Positions 34,870-47,684 of a stretch of 64,000 nucleotides of DNA are shown here, piece by piece (within the stretch, counting starts at the first letter, position 1; the number at the start of each line of letters is the position of its first letter). Under the pieces are notes generated by a model that saw nothing but the letters and a program-made list of their open reading frames with translations, was not told where the DNA came from and did not search any database. Made by a program: the position numbers and the translations under genes. This DNA comes from Peromyscus leucopus (Eukaryota > Chordata > Mammalia > Rodentia > Cricetidae): assembly GCF_004664715.2 (NCBI RefSeq), contig NC_051072.1, positions 32,576,642 through 32,640,641 of the forward strand, read 5' to 3'.

Positions 34870-35640
34870 AGATCCAGGTCAATTATGTTAGAATTTATAT
34901 GGGTGGGTGCGGGGAATGCTTTGTATCAGTAGATACTTAAAAAAAAAAAAACCTTTATTTTGATAACATTTAGTGTCCACAAACTTGGCAGATCATAACA
35001 GTGAATGAAACCATTGTCCCACTTTAGTGCCTGTGAACTCATCCAGGGTTGACCTTGGTACCCTGTCACTCCTCCAACTTCTGAGTCACTTTGAAGGAAA
35101 CCTCATGCATTCTAATGATTCATTCATAACATTTCAGTACACATCTCTACGACATTATTTAAACGTGTCATAACACCCTTACGGAACCCAGAAAATAAAA
35201 TATTTAAAAAATCCAAATCAAATAATGGGTGCTCTGGATTTCACCATTTCATCAATGTACACAGGAATATGTAAAGGTTGTTATTTTTTGTCTGTTTTGT
35301 TTTTTATACAGATTATCAGGACCAGGATATGACCCAGACCCCTTCCCTCTTCTCTTCCTCTTAAAAGAATTTCTTTTATGAAATCTGTATTTTGCTAGCT
35401 GCCTCCCTTCCATGGCATTTGACACATTTCTAGTTATCTCTTGGTAACTAGAGCTGGAGGCTTAGTAAAATTTAGGGGTTGTGTTTTTGTACAAGATCAT
35501 TTTATAGATCATGTGTTATATTCTTTCAGTAGGAGGCATATAATATCTATTTTTTTTAATTTCTTGAGATGTTAGTCACCCCTGTGATTGATATCCAGAT
35601 CCATTAATTTAATAAAACTTATAAGTTGCTGATATTTAAT
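34870..35640. other. intergenic unique DNA
   Basis: No gene or transposon recognised. Confidence 0.55.
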
Positions 35641-35689
35641 AAGATTTCTAGAAATGCCCCCATGACTGCCCATGTGCTGGCAAGACTCT

Positions 35690-36425
35690 TAGTCATTCTG
35701 GGGGCCTTACGTCCTACATAATCTATGCGGCTGAGTGGTCACATAATCTATGCGCATGCGTGGTGTAGCTACATAAGCCCATGTGTTTAGATTTAATTCT
35801 AAACAGTCTTATTAAATAAGAAACACAGAGCCAAATAAAGAGTTAAAAGCCCAAGAAGTCAGAGCACTAGCAATAGCCTTTTGCTTACCAGCTGCTGCCG
35901 TCCTTCCCCTGAGAAAAGAGACCTACTTCCTGTGTGTCTGGATTTTTTATTGACTTTCTGTTCTGCCTTCTCATTGGTTCTAAACCCAACCACATGACTT
36001 CTTCGTCACTGCCTGTCTGTACAGACCTTCAGGTCTCTATGGTTGGTACTAGGATTAAAGGCGAGTATCACCAAGCTGGCTGTGTCCTTGAACACACAGA
36101 GACTCTGCCTGTCATGTGATCGGGGGATTAAGGGCATGTGCTAACCACTGCCAGACTTCTTCTAAATCCCTTGCTATTGGCTCTGACCCCCAGGCAACTT
36201 TATTAACATGCAAATAAAATCACATTTCAGCACAAATAAAATATCATCATACATGCGTGCATGCACAAGGAGTCCAAAAAAGGCAGATCCCATGCACCCT
36301 CCCCTCTCTTCCTGCACAACCATTTCCATAGGCCTAAGCACTCCCCTCTGTTCCTTCTCTTAATAAACTCTCATAGTGGGTTTTGTCGTGCCTCATAGCT
36401 TTTCTTGCAGAGCAAACAGTGCTGC
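35690..36425 (+). mobile_element. probable LTR split by a SINE-like repeat
   Basis: Left part: U3-like sequence with ACATAATCTATGCG twice (35716-35729 and 35741-35754) and CGCATGCGTGG. Middle, from ~35800 to 36235: a different rodent repeat (AAATAAGAAACACAGAGCC ... GGATTAAAGGC ... AACTTTATTAACATGC). Right part: pyrimidine-rich R/U5-like sequence with AATAAACTCTCATAG. No internal retroviral genes are present. The boundaries and the ERV2/IAP-like nature are inference. Confidence 0.4.
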
Positions 36426-36569
36426 TTAATGAATAACAATATTCTACCTTCACTTTCTTTATTTGCCACTATACTTTGGCAAAGAAACCTTACCCTCATC
36501 TGTTAACTGAGGAAATGGTGGTCCAGTTTAATAGGAAAGGCAGGTTGTGGGATTCTATTTAAGACATTA

Positions 36570-36720
36570 ATTTAAAAATGTTTTTCCATACAATACATTT
36601 TGAGATCATGTTTTTCCCTCCCCAACTCTTCCAAGATCCTTCCCATCTCCTTACCTACTCAACTTTATGTTCTTTCTCTCTCATTTTCAATGATTTTTTT
36701 CTCTTGTTTGCCAATTTTTA
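36570..36720 (-). mobile_element. L1-derived fragment
   Basis: TTTTGAGATCATGTTTTTCCC, AACTCTTCCAAGATCCTTCC and CAACTTTATGTTCTTTCTC resemble the same antisense rodent L1 segment seen at 34.2 kb. Confidence 0.5.
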
Positions 36721-37790
36721 AAATAATGAATTTTCATTAGTATCAGGAAGTGGGGTAAAATTCATTCAGCAAGTACCCTCTTCAGTTCATGGATTTAAAC
36801 ATACTGGGGACATTTTTGTCTGTTCATTGCAGTGTATGAATGTCGGTGTTCTTCCTTGACATAATGTGAAACTTTTAAGTTTAGTCTCTAAATTCTTTTG
36901 ACCTGACCCTAACTTGTGTGAAACATTACTTCCTGACCTGACAAGATCTCACAGGATTACTTTATGCATTTCTGGCTCCAAACCTGCAGTTATTTCTCCA
37001 AGTGCCTTGGTACCTTTCTGTGTAATAAAATACACTCAGGATGTTAGTGACTTTCCTTGCAGCAGAGAAATGTGTCTGAGCATTTGTGTTGAAAGATACA
37101 TCTGTCTGTCATCTATCTATTTGTGTACCTATGTCTATTATCTGTCTTCTTCCTCCTTCTGAACCCCTTCCTTATCTCTGTCTCTAACTCTATAGGGCCT
37201 GGCACATGTTATCACTGCCCTGATATCCCCAGCTCAAGATATCAGCTTTTTGGATAGCAGCAAATTGAGAATTTGTACTAAAACATTTGATTCCAGTTGA
37301 ATAATAGGGTTTTATTTTATGTTGACAATTTATTTCCCTTGCATTCCCAGTGACGGTGGGAATGTTTGCTTGTCGTTTGTTTGACAATAATCTATTAGGA
37401 ACCAATGTTTTTATCTTGTTTGTCACACATAAAATTTAAGTTTGACAACACTGTTAGTGAGTTTTTGTTTTGTCTTTTTTAATCTTTCTGGTCTTAGACT
37501 TTATGCCATGTCAAATGCACAGTCAATTTCCTCTATTTCTTGAGGGTTGCTCATGTTCCAGTGGGTTGCCCTATACCCATATACATGCAGGCAACACCAA
37601 TAGGACTCAGTGGCTTAAAATAAGAGGACCTGAAGTTGGACAAGAGTGTGGTAGGGAATGTCTGGGAGGAATTGAAAGGATGAGTGAGTGTGAATTGATC
37701 AAAATACAGTGGATACATCTATGAATTATCAAAGAACAAGTAAAAATGTGATCTAAAAGTTACAGAATACATAAAAAAAAGGTTTCTTGA
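36721..37790. other. intergenic unique DNA
   Basis: No gene or clear transposon. A short CTAT/CTGT-rich patch at ~37108-37150. Confidence 0.55.
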
Positions 37791-37792
37791 GG

Positions 37793-37870
37793 GCTGAGGA
37801 GTTGCTCGGTGGCAAGACCTTCACATTCTTGGTGTGAGCCCCTGGGTTCCCTCTCCAACACAGCAAAAGA
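37793..37870 (+). mobile_element. degraded ID-type SINE
   Basis: GGGCTGAGGAGTTGCTCGG and CCCCTGGGTTCCCTCTCC are diverged tRNA-Ala-like A and B boxes. Confidence 0.6.
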
Positions 37871-38099
37871 TATTGCCTTGAAAAGTTTTCTGCTGGTTAT
37901 AATAGCAACGAGCTATACACAAAGATTCATTTACCTGGTTTCCATTTTTACAGGTTATTTTCTGATGTTAATTTTGTTTCATAATTATATAGAATATTTA
38001 CATGGTTCCAAAACTGTAAATAATGAAATAGGTTATTTTCCACACAGTGGAGCTTGTTGTGCTCACCTGTTTGCTTCTTCTTAAAGAACTGTTTAAGCA

Positions 38100-38195
38100 G
38101 GATGGGGATTTAGCTCAGTGGTAGAGCGCTTGCCTAGCAAGCACAAGGTCCTGGGTTCGGTCCTCAGCTCAAAAAAAAAAAAAAAAAAAAAAAAA
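38100..38195 (+). mobile_element. ID SINE (BC1-related)
   Basis: GATGGGGATTTAGCTCAGTG head with intact A box, GGGTTCGGTCC B box and a 27-base A tail. Imperfect direct repeats AAGAACTGTTTAAGCA (38084-38099) and AAGAATTATTTAAGCA (38196-38211) flank it. It is tRNA-Ala derived, but it is a SINE and not a tRNA gene. Confidence 0.95.
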
Positions 38196-38460
38196 AAGAA
38201 TTATTTAAGCAAAGGATAGCTTATGATTCAATTACTCGTCTTCCTTACACTGTTTGGTCTCGAGTGTGGGAAAATTGGAGAACACTCACCTGTAAAGTAT
38301 GATAAGTTAGCTTGTGACTCTTGTGGAAAAGGGGTTTGTTACAGCTTTTCAGGGCTGTAGTGCTTGCACCTAGACTACTGACCAGTGTTAGTATGTCCTG
38401 GCAACTAGTAATTGAATGAATGAATAGTTATGTACTAGAAGTTTGCAATCAAAAATTTAA

Positions 38461-38685
38461 GGCCAGAGAGATGACTCAGTGGTTAATATTGCTGCTCTTG
38501 AAGGGGACCCAGGTGTGGTTTCCAGTCTCTACATAGCAGCTGACAAACATCTGTAACTCTGATTTTAGAGGGTCCAATATTCTCTCTGGCCTCTTTGGGA
38601 AGTGAACACACATGGTTCACATACATAGAGGCAGATGGAACATGCACACATATAAAATAGAAAAAAAAATAAATCTAAAAAGAAA
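38461..38685 (+). mobile_element. B2 SINE
   Basis: Head GCCAGAGAGATGACTCAGTGG, body with GGTCCAATATTCTCTCTGGCC and an A-rich tail. Confidence 0.88.
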
Positions 38686-39976
38686 CCCCCTATGTGATAT
38701 TTCATTTAAAAAGTCAGTCTAGGAGCAGTTATACTAAAAGGATGCTCCATCCAATCACAAGGACACATGCTCAATCATTGCAGCTTTATTCATAACAGCT
38801 AGAAACTGTAAACAACCTGGATGTCCCCCAGCAGAATATTTGATAAAGAAATTGCTGTACAGTTACACAACAGAGTATTACTAAGCTTTTTTCCCCCTCT
38901 AATTACATCATGAAATTTTCAGGCAAATGAATGGAACTAGAAAAAAATCCTGTGTGAGGTAGCCCAGACCCAGAAAGTTTAATATGGTATGTATTCACTT
39001 ATAAGGGGATATTTGTTGTTAAGTAAATGATAACTAAGCAAAAATTCATAGATATTACATTAAGTAAAGAGGGGAGGGGTTAGGGGGGGATGCAGAAATC
39101 TCCCTGGGAGGGAGAAATAGAGTAGATTTTTTTGGGCAGATTGGGGGTAGGTGGGGATAGGAGACAGATCAGGTGAAGGGGGATACAGGGTGGAGGGAGG
39201 GAGTGTGGGGAGAGATGCCTGATATTGGGGAGGCAATTGGTGGTGTTGTGGAAACCTAGTGCAGTGGAAACTTCTTGGAATCTATGTAGGTGATTTTAAT
39301 GAGGATCCTAGTAATGGTGGACACAGAATCACAACTGGCCGTGTCTAGTAGCTAGGTGAGGCTTCCAGTGGTGGGACTAGGATGAATTCAGTCGAGTTGT
39401 AGGTCAAGGCGTTCCCAAAGAAATCCCCCAAACAACCCAGGCTGTTCCTTAGACAAAAGGCTGCCCTCTGCAATCTGCCAATGTGACCCCATTGCAAAGG
39501 ATAACACTCACACAGTTCTTTGAACATTGAGCAGTTGAGTTGGTGCCAACATGGAAACCTTACCCCTACATTCTAGTCTTTTTGGTATGGGAAGGTACTA
39601 TGCAGGCTACTAAAAGAGAAACAGGGACCCCAACCCAGCCACAAAACCTTTGACCTACAATTTGTCCTGCCTGAAAAATATGCTAGGGGAATGGTGGCAC
39701 AGAATGTATGGCAGTAGTTAACCATCGTCTGATTTTCTAAGGCCCACTCCTCAAGAAGGAGCCCATACCTGACACTGCTTGGGTAACTAAGAATCAGAGA
39801 CTAGATAGCCCAGATGGGCAGGGTAAAACCAAACACTACTGGTCTAAAAAAAAGTCAATAAAATTATTCCTAATGATATTCTGCTATACTCATACATCAG
39901 TGTCTTATCCAGTCATCACAGAGAAGCTTCCTCTGGCAGCAGAAGGGAGAGGATGCAGAGACCCATGGCCAGACAT

Positions 39977-39977
<1 letters not shown>

Positions 39978-40033
<56 letters not shown>
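39978..40033. repeat. (GA)n microsatellite inside the L1
   Basis: About 27 GA units in the L1 3' UTR. Confidence 0.98.
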
Positions 40034-40035
<2 letters not shown>

Positions 40036-40552
40036 TAAAATGGAGGTCTCTCCCCTCAGAGCTCAAGAAATCCCACAGAAAAGGAGGTAGAAAGACTCTA
40101 AGATCCAGAGGGGATGGAGGACAAGTCCCTCTGATCAAGTAAGCAGGGCACATTCAAGGTCATAGAAACCGAAGCAGCAAGTAGAAAGCCTTCATGGATC
40201 TTTGCCAGGCCCTCTGTATACACATTATAGTTGTTAGCTTAATATTTTTATGGCATGCTCGACTGTGAGAAAGAGTGGATCTCTGACTCTTGTGCCTGCT
40301 CTTAGGACTCTTTTCCTCCTGTTAGGTTGCCATGTCCAATTTCGATAGAACAGATTTTGTGTCATCTTATTATAGTTTGCTTTGTTGTGCTTGTTTGTTA
40401 TTTCTTAGAAGTCTGTTCTTTTCTAATGAGAGACAGAAACAGAGTGGAGAGGAGAGTCTAGAGGAGAGAAAAGGTGGGGAAGAACTAGTAAGAATAGAGG
40501 GAGGGAAATTATAATCAGAATATATTATTATATGAGAAAAGAATCTATTTTC

Positions 40553-40716
40553 TTTCTTTTTTCTTTTTTGGTTTTCCGATACAGGGTTTTTCTGTGTAGC
40601 TTTGAGCCTTTCCTGGATCTCACTCTGTAGACCAAGCTGACCTTGAACTCACAAAGATCCATCTGCCTCTGCTTCCTAAGTACTGGGATTAAAGGTGTGC
40701 GCCACTACCGCCCGGC
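40553..40716 (-). mobile_element. B1 SINE nested in the L1 tail
   Basis: Antisense B1 with the 14-bp duplication AAGAATCTATTTTC at 40539-40552 and 40717-40730, which splits the end of the L1. Confidence 0.96.
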
Positions 40717-41430
40717 AAGAATCTATTTTCAATAAAAGAAAGGAACGTGAAAAAATGAGTTGGAAAGGAAAAAAAAAAACCTGAAAGCCAGGCGAACAGT
40801 TTGGAGACTTATTTGTTTAATTAGATGGCGGTAAATTCAAATAATGAAACAATAAGAGGGACAATGTGTGTGTCATATGCTTTTGTTCCATCCTCCAAGA
40901 CTTAGTGCTTACAACCCTGATATAGCTTCCTGTAGCCTGAGGAATATTTAAAATACCGAGGGTGGTGGGGGATGAAGTATGTCCTTTCAAATTGCCATTT
41001 TTGAAAATTTCTGAGAAAAATGAAGACAAATAAATGTGCTTTTGAGAGAAAAAGGGTGAAGTAAAGAATATTCTGGATCTTGGTTGAAAGATAGATGAGG
41101 AAGAAGTAAAACAAACTGGTCTAAAGGCATCTTCTCTTTAGAGAGTAGAGGTATTTGCCTAATTTTTGAAGCAATTTCCATCAAGCTGGGGCTGTGGATA
41201 AATACTGATATGAAGACTGATTAATAGACTGGGGATGTTCAGACACTTTAGGGTGGAAGATAGAACAAATCGTGAGATTTGTCTGAGCAAGGATGGGGAT
41301 CCATAGAAATGTTACTGTGTTTGGAAACTGTCAGCCTAGGTTAAAATGAACCTCAGTAGTCTAGCTTGATCTCTTATAGGAAAAAAAATCACAAAAGAGT
41401 TAAATATAGATATATGGAGAGAAACAAGGC

Positions 41431-41543
41431 TTCAGTCAGGCATGATGGGGCATGCGTATATCTCAGTACTTCGGAGTTTGAGGCAGGAGGACTGTGAGCT
41501 TGTGGGTAGTTTGGGCTACACAGTGAGATTCTGTCTCAAATCC
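41431..41543 (+). mobile_element. old B1-like SINE
   Basis: GTCAGGCATGATGGGGCATG, GTTTGAGGCAGGAGGAC and CTACACAGTGAGATTCTGTC keep the B1 order with many changes. Confidence 0.8.
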
Positions 41544-41599
41544 ACCACTCCTCAGAAATATAATGAGAAAAAAAAGACACGAGGCTTAAAATGTACAGC

Positions 41600-43100
41600 A
41601 GTATAGTTTACCAGTGAGGTCGATATCAGACTACAGATGTCTAATTGATGCTGGTGTCAGTAGTTCTTGGAGGCTGCTTATCAGCAGACTGAATTATTTA
41701 TTGTGTGCACCAGAAAAACTAAAGTGCAAATAGCTTGAACTCTTTGCACTATGTTTTAAATATTTATGCAAATATACATATGAACATGAAGATGTTTGAG
41801 ACTGGAGTTTTCACGCATTATCAAATTTTGGGATTAGTGTAAAAAGGCCTGACATCTTTTTACTAGATGATGGAACGTATCATGACATGTACATACTCTA
41901 ACATCCAATCATCTTTGCATTAATGAAAATATTTTCTTTAAATATTTTGAAAGCAAAGCATCTTCACTGAATCAAAACTGACATTTTAATTTGAACTATC
42001 CACCCTGAAAAGAGTTTGCAGTCAAAATTTGTCATTAAAAAAAAACTCGATGAAATAAAAAATAATGATATGCTGGCTTGCTCCTACAAGGTTCAGAATA
42101 GAATTCAAATGATACTATATTTTAATGCTCAGTTGACTTCTTTTACTGCCATATGGGGATTAAGTGAGGCAGCTTTTTTTGCACTGGGAAGTGATACAGC
42201 CTTGGACTCACAGGAATTTCATTGCTGACAAAGATGGCTCTTATTTTGACAGAATGACTTTGCTGGATCAGATGGGCTTGGTTTCTCCATCTTCAAGACT
42301 GGAATTAAATAGATATGATACAGGGTCTTTAGATAATGTTGTGTGACGAAGTGTATAAATAGATCTCAGGGAAATAGAAGTTTATCAAAAGTATATTTTA
42401 CACATCTTATAGTAAATAATATTGAGAATAATTGTCCCAAATAGGGGTCATGTCATTTTTATCATAATCTTTGTTTATGCCTATAGTTATTGAAATATAT
42501 TTCCCTTCCCATTCTTTGTTATTACATTTGCTACATGTTTGAATATGTCTTCTGAAGTGTGGTGTTAAAAACAATCAATCTTCAACACAACAGTGTGACA
42601 AGTAAATCTACAAAAAAATAAAGCATTTCATTTATTCATCAACAGTAGTACAATTTAGAATTATGACACGCAGTGAATAAACAATTTTCCATTGTTTTCA
42701 TATTCCTGGCATGTCACTCATTGATATTTAGGAACAATAAATCAGTGTTCACAGGTCTTCTTAGGGTTTTCAAAGTCATGATATTCTACTCATTTTTCTA
42801 GCAAGCTTTACACTCTATAATTTGAATAGCTAAAATTTTTGATTAAAGAATAAAATTCACTAAGTGTGGTAGTTCTCACAAAGAACTACATTCTATAGGA
42901 ATGTCCACTGAAAATATCTGCAGTTTATGTTTTGCCATAAAATAACAGCCCTTCATGGAATCACATGTGGACACTGCCCATTTATGAACTCATTTTGCAT
43001 TGAATATGTGTGGTACCTTGGGAGTGCATTCAATATACTTACACAAAGTATATTAAGTGAACTTATTAGTAAGCATTTTGTCCTTTCTATTACCTTTTCT
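41600..43100. other. intergenic AT-rich unique DNA
   Basis: About 1.5 kb without recognised transposon. The part at 41.7-42.35 kb is dense in homeodomain-like AT cores and is a weak candidate for conserved non-coding DNA. Confidence 0.5.
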
Positions 43101-43118
43101 TGTTCACTATCTAAATGT

Positions 43119-43119
<1 letters not shown>

Positions 43120-43149
<30 letters not shown>

Positions 43150-43150
43150 C
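43120..43150. repeat. (TA)n tract
   Basis: TATATATATATATATGTATATATATATCC. Confidence 0.9.
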
Positions 43151-43179
43151 CACACATATGTTTATTTATAAACATGTAT

Positions 43180-43435
43180 ATATTACAGAGTAGCATCCAT
43201 ATATGAAGGAGAGCATGTGGCTAATTTCTTCCTGAGGTTCAGTAACTCACTTAATATAATACCTACCAAGTCAATCTAGTTTCCTATAAATTTTGCAATT
43301 TCATTTGTTTTGGAGGTGAACAATATTGCATTTTATATACATACCGAATTTTCCTTACGGGTTCATCTGTTGATGGACAGCTAGGTTGGGTCCATTTACT
43401 TGCCACAGTGAATAGAGCAGCAATAAACAGAAGTG
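43180..43435 (-). mobile_element. old L1 ORF2 3' fragment
   Basis: Reads TTCATCTGTTGATGGACAGC, TAGGTTGGGTCCATTTAC and GTGAATAGAGCAGCAATAAAC, a typical antisense L1 ORF2 end. Confidence 0.85.
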
Positions 43436-43439
43436 AGAC

Positions 43440-43790
43440 CTTTAAGAGTTTAGTAGACCATGGGAAGGCCTCTCCTCATAACTGGATGAATACCACTATG
43501 ACAAGAGTGTTTCCTACAAAAGCGAGTTCTGCCTCCTGCTGCTCTCGCCTTCTCTTTCTCGAATGTCTGTAAATACATGTACCTTCATGCTTCCTGCCTT
43601 CTGACATTGGTTGGCAAAAGAGTGTTTTCACCAGCTGTGGGCCCTGCAGCCGTGGACTTTCCAACCTATGGAACAGAGAGGAATGGATCTCTGTTTTTTA
43701 TAAGTTGCCCAGTCTCAGATATCATGTTAAGATGGGGACATACAATGCTTGCTATTCAGTTGGTTTCTTTTTCTTGAACATTATGGTTTG
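43440..43790 (+). mobile_element. probable MaLR-type solo LTR
   Basis: The landmark order of MaLR LTRs is visible: CTCCTCATAACTGGATGAA, CTCTCGCCTTCTC, TGTGGGCCCTGCAGCC, GAACAGAGAGGAATGGATCTC, TATAAGTTGCCCAGTCTC. It is diverged and no internal sequence is seen. Confidence 0.5.
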
Positions 43791-44339
43791 CCCACACTTT
43801 CAGGAACAAACTTGGTTCTTTAGAATTATGCAATGTAACATATAACACTTAAGTGAGTGAAACAAAATTCACAGTTTCCAAATTAAGTAAACAAAAAATT
43901 TAGGAGATTTCCAATTGATTATAGATCAATTTTAAGTTTGTGTTAGTTTTTGAATATATTCAGCAATATTCCTGGATTAAAGCATTAATAATAATTTGTA
44001 GCTTTTGATATGAGTACCTACCTGCCTTCAAGATACAGCAGACTTCTATTCTCCCAGTAGCTTGCAATTTCATCCCATAATAAGTACTGCACAACAATTT
44101 TAAGAAATCTTTGTCAATGACACAAGTGAGAATACCATGTCCCTGTTTTTAATTAAGATGCACAAACACATCTATTATCACATATTTACCTTCTTCAGGT
44201 TGCCTGTAATTTTGGTCCAACTCTTTTGTATTAACTTTTAGAAGATCTTCATACATGAAGGTTATTAATGTTTTGTCTTTCACCATTGTTATTAGTATGT
44301 TTTCCTATGCTTTTGTCCAGTTTTATTTGGGCATAATGA

Positions 44340-44535
44340 CAATTATCTACTTTATTTTATGTGTATGAATAAGTCCATGTACTAGATGCATGCCTGGTGT
44401 CTGCAGAGGTCAGAAGAGGGCATCTGATCTCCTAGAACTGGAGTGGCAAATGGTTGTGAGGGAGCTGGGAACTAAATCCTGGTTCTCTGCAGGAGCAACA
44501 AGTATTCTAAACTGATAAGCTATCTCTCTAGGTGC
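44340..44535 (-). mobile_element. B2-type SINE
   Basis: TGTCTGCAGAGGTCAGAAGAG, GGGAGCTGGGAACTAAATCC and the antisense head GATAAGCTATCTCTCTAGG. Confidence 0.88.
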
Positions 44536-44949
44536 ATAATATTGTGTATTCCTAATGTATATCTTTTGATGATTTTATATGTATATACAATGAAATCAAG
44601 TCAGCCAAGCATTTGCCTTTAAATTCTTTTCATGGTGGGCTTAAATACATTCTACACATTTCTAATTAATGAATAATAATTATTCTAAATTGTATATTTA
44701 CCTCTTTTTCACCTTTGTACAAAATGAACTAAGTACAGCTTTATGATAGGTGTTTCATATTTTTTTATGGTGGAGTGGTCCTCAAAAATAAGTTTTTAAG
44801 TAGCTTTTATTATTTTTTAACAATTGGCATTTGTAACAGCAGAGTCTATTTGTTGACTTATTTAATGTGCATTAGTGGGTTTTTTGTTTGTTTGTTTTTG
44901 TTTTTTGCTGCTGCCGCATTAGCGTTTTGCCATGGGAAGTTTCTGTTCC

Positions 44950-45056
44950 CCTGCTACTAGAGCTACGGACAACTGTGAGCTGCCATCTGGGTCCTGGGGA
45001 TTGAACCTGGATAGAACCATCAGTGCTCCTAATTGCTGAGCCATCTCTTCAGCCCC
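44950..45056 (-). mobile_element. B2-type SINE fragment
   Basis: GACAACTGTGAGCTGCCATC then TGCTGAGCCATCTCTTCAGC, the antisense head end. Confidence 0.88.
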
Positions 45057-45254
45057 ACAACAGCAGGATTAATAAATTACATCCTGAGGCTAGTAGAACT
45101 TATGAAGACAAAACCATGATTTGAACCTAAGTCCAGGTCCTTTGCTTTTTATAGTGTACACAGCACATTCCTATTGTATATTGGTCTTCATGGTCTACAA
45201 AAATGTGCTCTCCTGTATTTTTATGATAACTGCTTTGGGAGCTCCTAATTACTT

Positions 45255-45458
45255 CTTTTTGAAAATTTACATTTTATTTATTTTCTACGTGTGTATGTGT
45301 GTGAGTGCACACATGCCAGGGCCTGAATATGGTGGTCACAGGACAACTTGTAAAACTTGATTATTCCCTTTCATCACATGCATCTCAGGGAACCAACTCA
45401 GGTCAGCAGGCTTGGCAGAAATGTTTTGACATACTGAATCATATTGTCAGCCCCTGGA
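45255..45458 (-). mobile_element. B2/B3-type SINE, diverged
   Basis: GTGTGTGAGTGCACACATGCC, GGAACCAACTCAGGTCAGC and the antisense end GAATCATATTGTCAGCCCC. Confidence 0.7.
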
Positions 45459-47448
45459 TCGCTTCTTTAAAATAAATTTTACATGTGTTTCCTCAATGTT
45501 TAGCAAATGGTAAGAGTCCTGCTTTCAGCTTTTACATGTGACTATGGCATCAATAAAGAATAAATGCCAGTGGGGAGCCATTGCGTGCCAGCCAGGTATG
45601 TGGAACTTTCTCCTAAGAAGGTTTGACCTTGTTTCTCTTACACTGTCACAGAAAGAATAAATAACTCAGATTGTAAAAATTAAATACAAACCATAAATTG
45701 ATTAGTTATATTTATAGTATGTAATAATTTTTATAAGAAAAAATTGACTTTCGTGAGTGAAGTCAGAATGATTTTTCTATAAGGAAAGTACATAAGTCAG
45801 TTCTGCCTCAGCCTTCTGCTTCCGAAATTATTGATGTCTGTGTTAAGATATGAAGTAAACACTCTAGTGACTTTGTTGTATAGTTTGCTTTAATACAATG
45901 CTGTACATTAGAGTTATTACAGGTTTTCATTTTACAGTTGAAAGAACTGAAAATTTGGGGGTAAATATACCTTGCCCATTATTATATCACAGACCTCATG
46001 TTTTGTGTTGTTACCTTTTTTTTAAATATAAAAGCAACCTTCTGATCCTAGACTGAGTTGTTGAATAAGTAGCTTTTGTTGTTTCTACATCAAACCTCAA
46101 AGTTTGTATGTTTGCTTCCTATTTGAGTTTAAGCTTTTGCTTCACTAAAGATAGAGTAGCTGAAAATTTATTGTCTTGAAGCATTCAGTGGTGTTCAGTG
46201 GTCCAACCGGAAAGTGTAAATATGTAGGAATGTCATAATTCTTTTCTATATATAGTTTAAGTTGTAAAGAAAATCTATATGCATTTGAGGTGAGGGTGAA
46301 TCCAAATGATATCTATGTTTAAAGTATTCTTTTTAGGAAGATGCATATCTTGGGGTCTTGCTTAAGTTTCTCTGTTAATGATACTTTCACTGCATTGAAA
46401 GAACAAGATTCCAATTATTATGAGAATGTATATTTTCAATAAATTGCACATAATTAAAATAGGATAATAGTGGGTGACTATAACTCAGTTTGACATCTAT
46501 TTATTCCCATTGCATGTAGAACTATGGTTTGTGAAAACTTTGGGAGATAGGAACTATACAGAGAGAATTTTTTAGCACCTACATCTGCATTTACAAAGGC
46601 CTTCAGTATCAAATGATTTCTGGGGTAAGGGTGAAAATTGCCCAAGTATATAATATATTTGGACAAAATTATCTTTATTGAATACCATTGCTATTTGTAC
46701 AACAAATAAATACCAAATGAAATCTATTTGTCCACAGGTTCCAAATCACAGAGATAGTGGAAGAATGAGAATTTTGTTGCAAATAAATGTGGCATGTTGG
46801 TGAACAAGAGAACAGATTGAGAGCCAAGTCAGAGGGGAAGGCAGTGGGTGGATGGTATTTGTATTGCTTAGGGGATTTTGGTGCCCAGCAACAAACTGAA
46901 CAGAATTACAGAGATATGGACAGATAGCAGGACAAAGAGCAGTCATCAATCAGTTCGCAGGGAAAGCAGGAAGCAAGGAGCTTAGAGCTTCCAGGAAGCA
47001 GAGAGCTGTCACTGGCTTAGTATTTCCATCACACCTGTTTCCTCTCCTTATTCCATGCTAACGTGACTATGTTAACATCATTTTAAGAGAGCTAGGGCTC
47101 TTTTTTTTATTATTATTATTTTTTATTTTTTTTTCCTTCCTGAGAGAGGATCTCCATTCTTTTAGTCCTTGTAATCAGCACCACAACCAGAAAACCCTGC
47201 AGACGCACTCAAGATGACAGGTGTCAAGTGGGAGAATTGTTCATCACTTCTGTAGATGGTGGCGGTGACTCTTGCAGACTTTGTTCTCTTGCTTTGCCAT
47301 CAGCCTCGTCCTCCGTCATGAACATGTCTACCTGTTGGCACATTACCTCTGACCACTCATTAGTCTGAACTTGTGGTGAAATTTGGGGCTCTTCAATGCT
47401 GTCAAGCAGATTCCTCTTATTCACCCATCATTTCTCCATTAGATTTCA

Positions 47449-47450
<2 letters not shown>
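45459..47450. other. intergenic AT-rich unique DNA
   Basis: About 2 kb without recognised gene. A T-rich patch lies at 47101-47137. Confidence 0.55.

Positions 47451-47451
<1 letters not shown>

Positions 47452-47494
<43 letters not shown>
47452..47494. repeat. (GT)n microsatellite
   Basis: About 21 GT units. Confidence 0.97.
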
Positions 47495-47496
<2 letters not shown>

Positions 47497-47684
47497 TTCT
47501 TATTTGAGTTTAAGTTGATGCTTTATTAACAATAGGGTAATAATATTGTTAGTCCTTCCCTCTCCTTTCTCTCCAAGCCCAAAGTTCCACATACTACTCG
47601 TATATTTTATTGTTTTAATTTCTGAATGTTGCTCAGAGGTCAATGTCCATTGTTTTCCTTGATGATTCAGCTGATATTTTTTTT

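Larger units (their letters stand above)
38715..40740 (+). mobile_element. Lx-type L1 3' end (~2 kb) with nested B1 and (GA)n
   Basis: Starts in the ORF2 C-terminal region (TTGCAGCTTTATTCATAACAG ... AACAACCTGGATGTCCC). It continues through a long G-rich and unique 3' UTR and ends AGAATCTATTTTCAATAAAAG. It is 5' truncated and has no intact frame. Confidence 0.8.

Noticed and set aside
38100..38170. tRNA-like sequence with intact A and B boxes
   Set aside because: It lacks a full cloverleaf and has a long A tail and target duplication. It is an ID SINE, not a tRNA gene.
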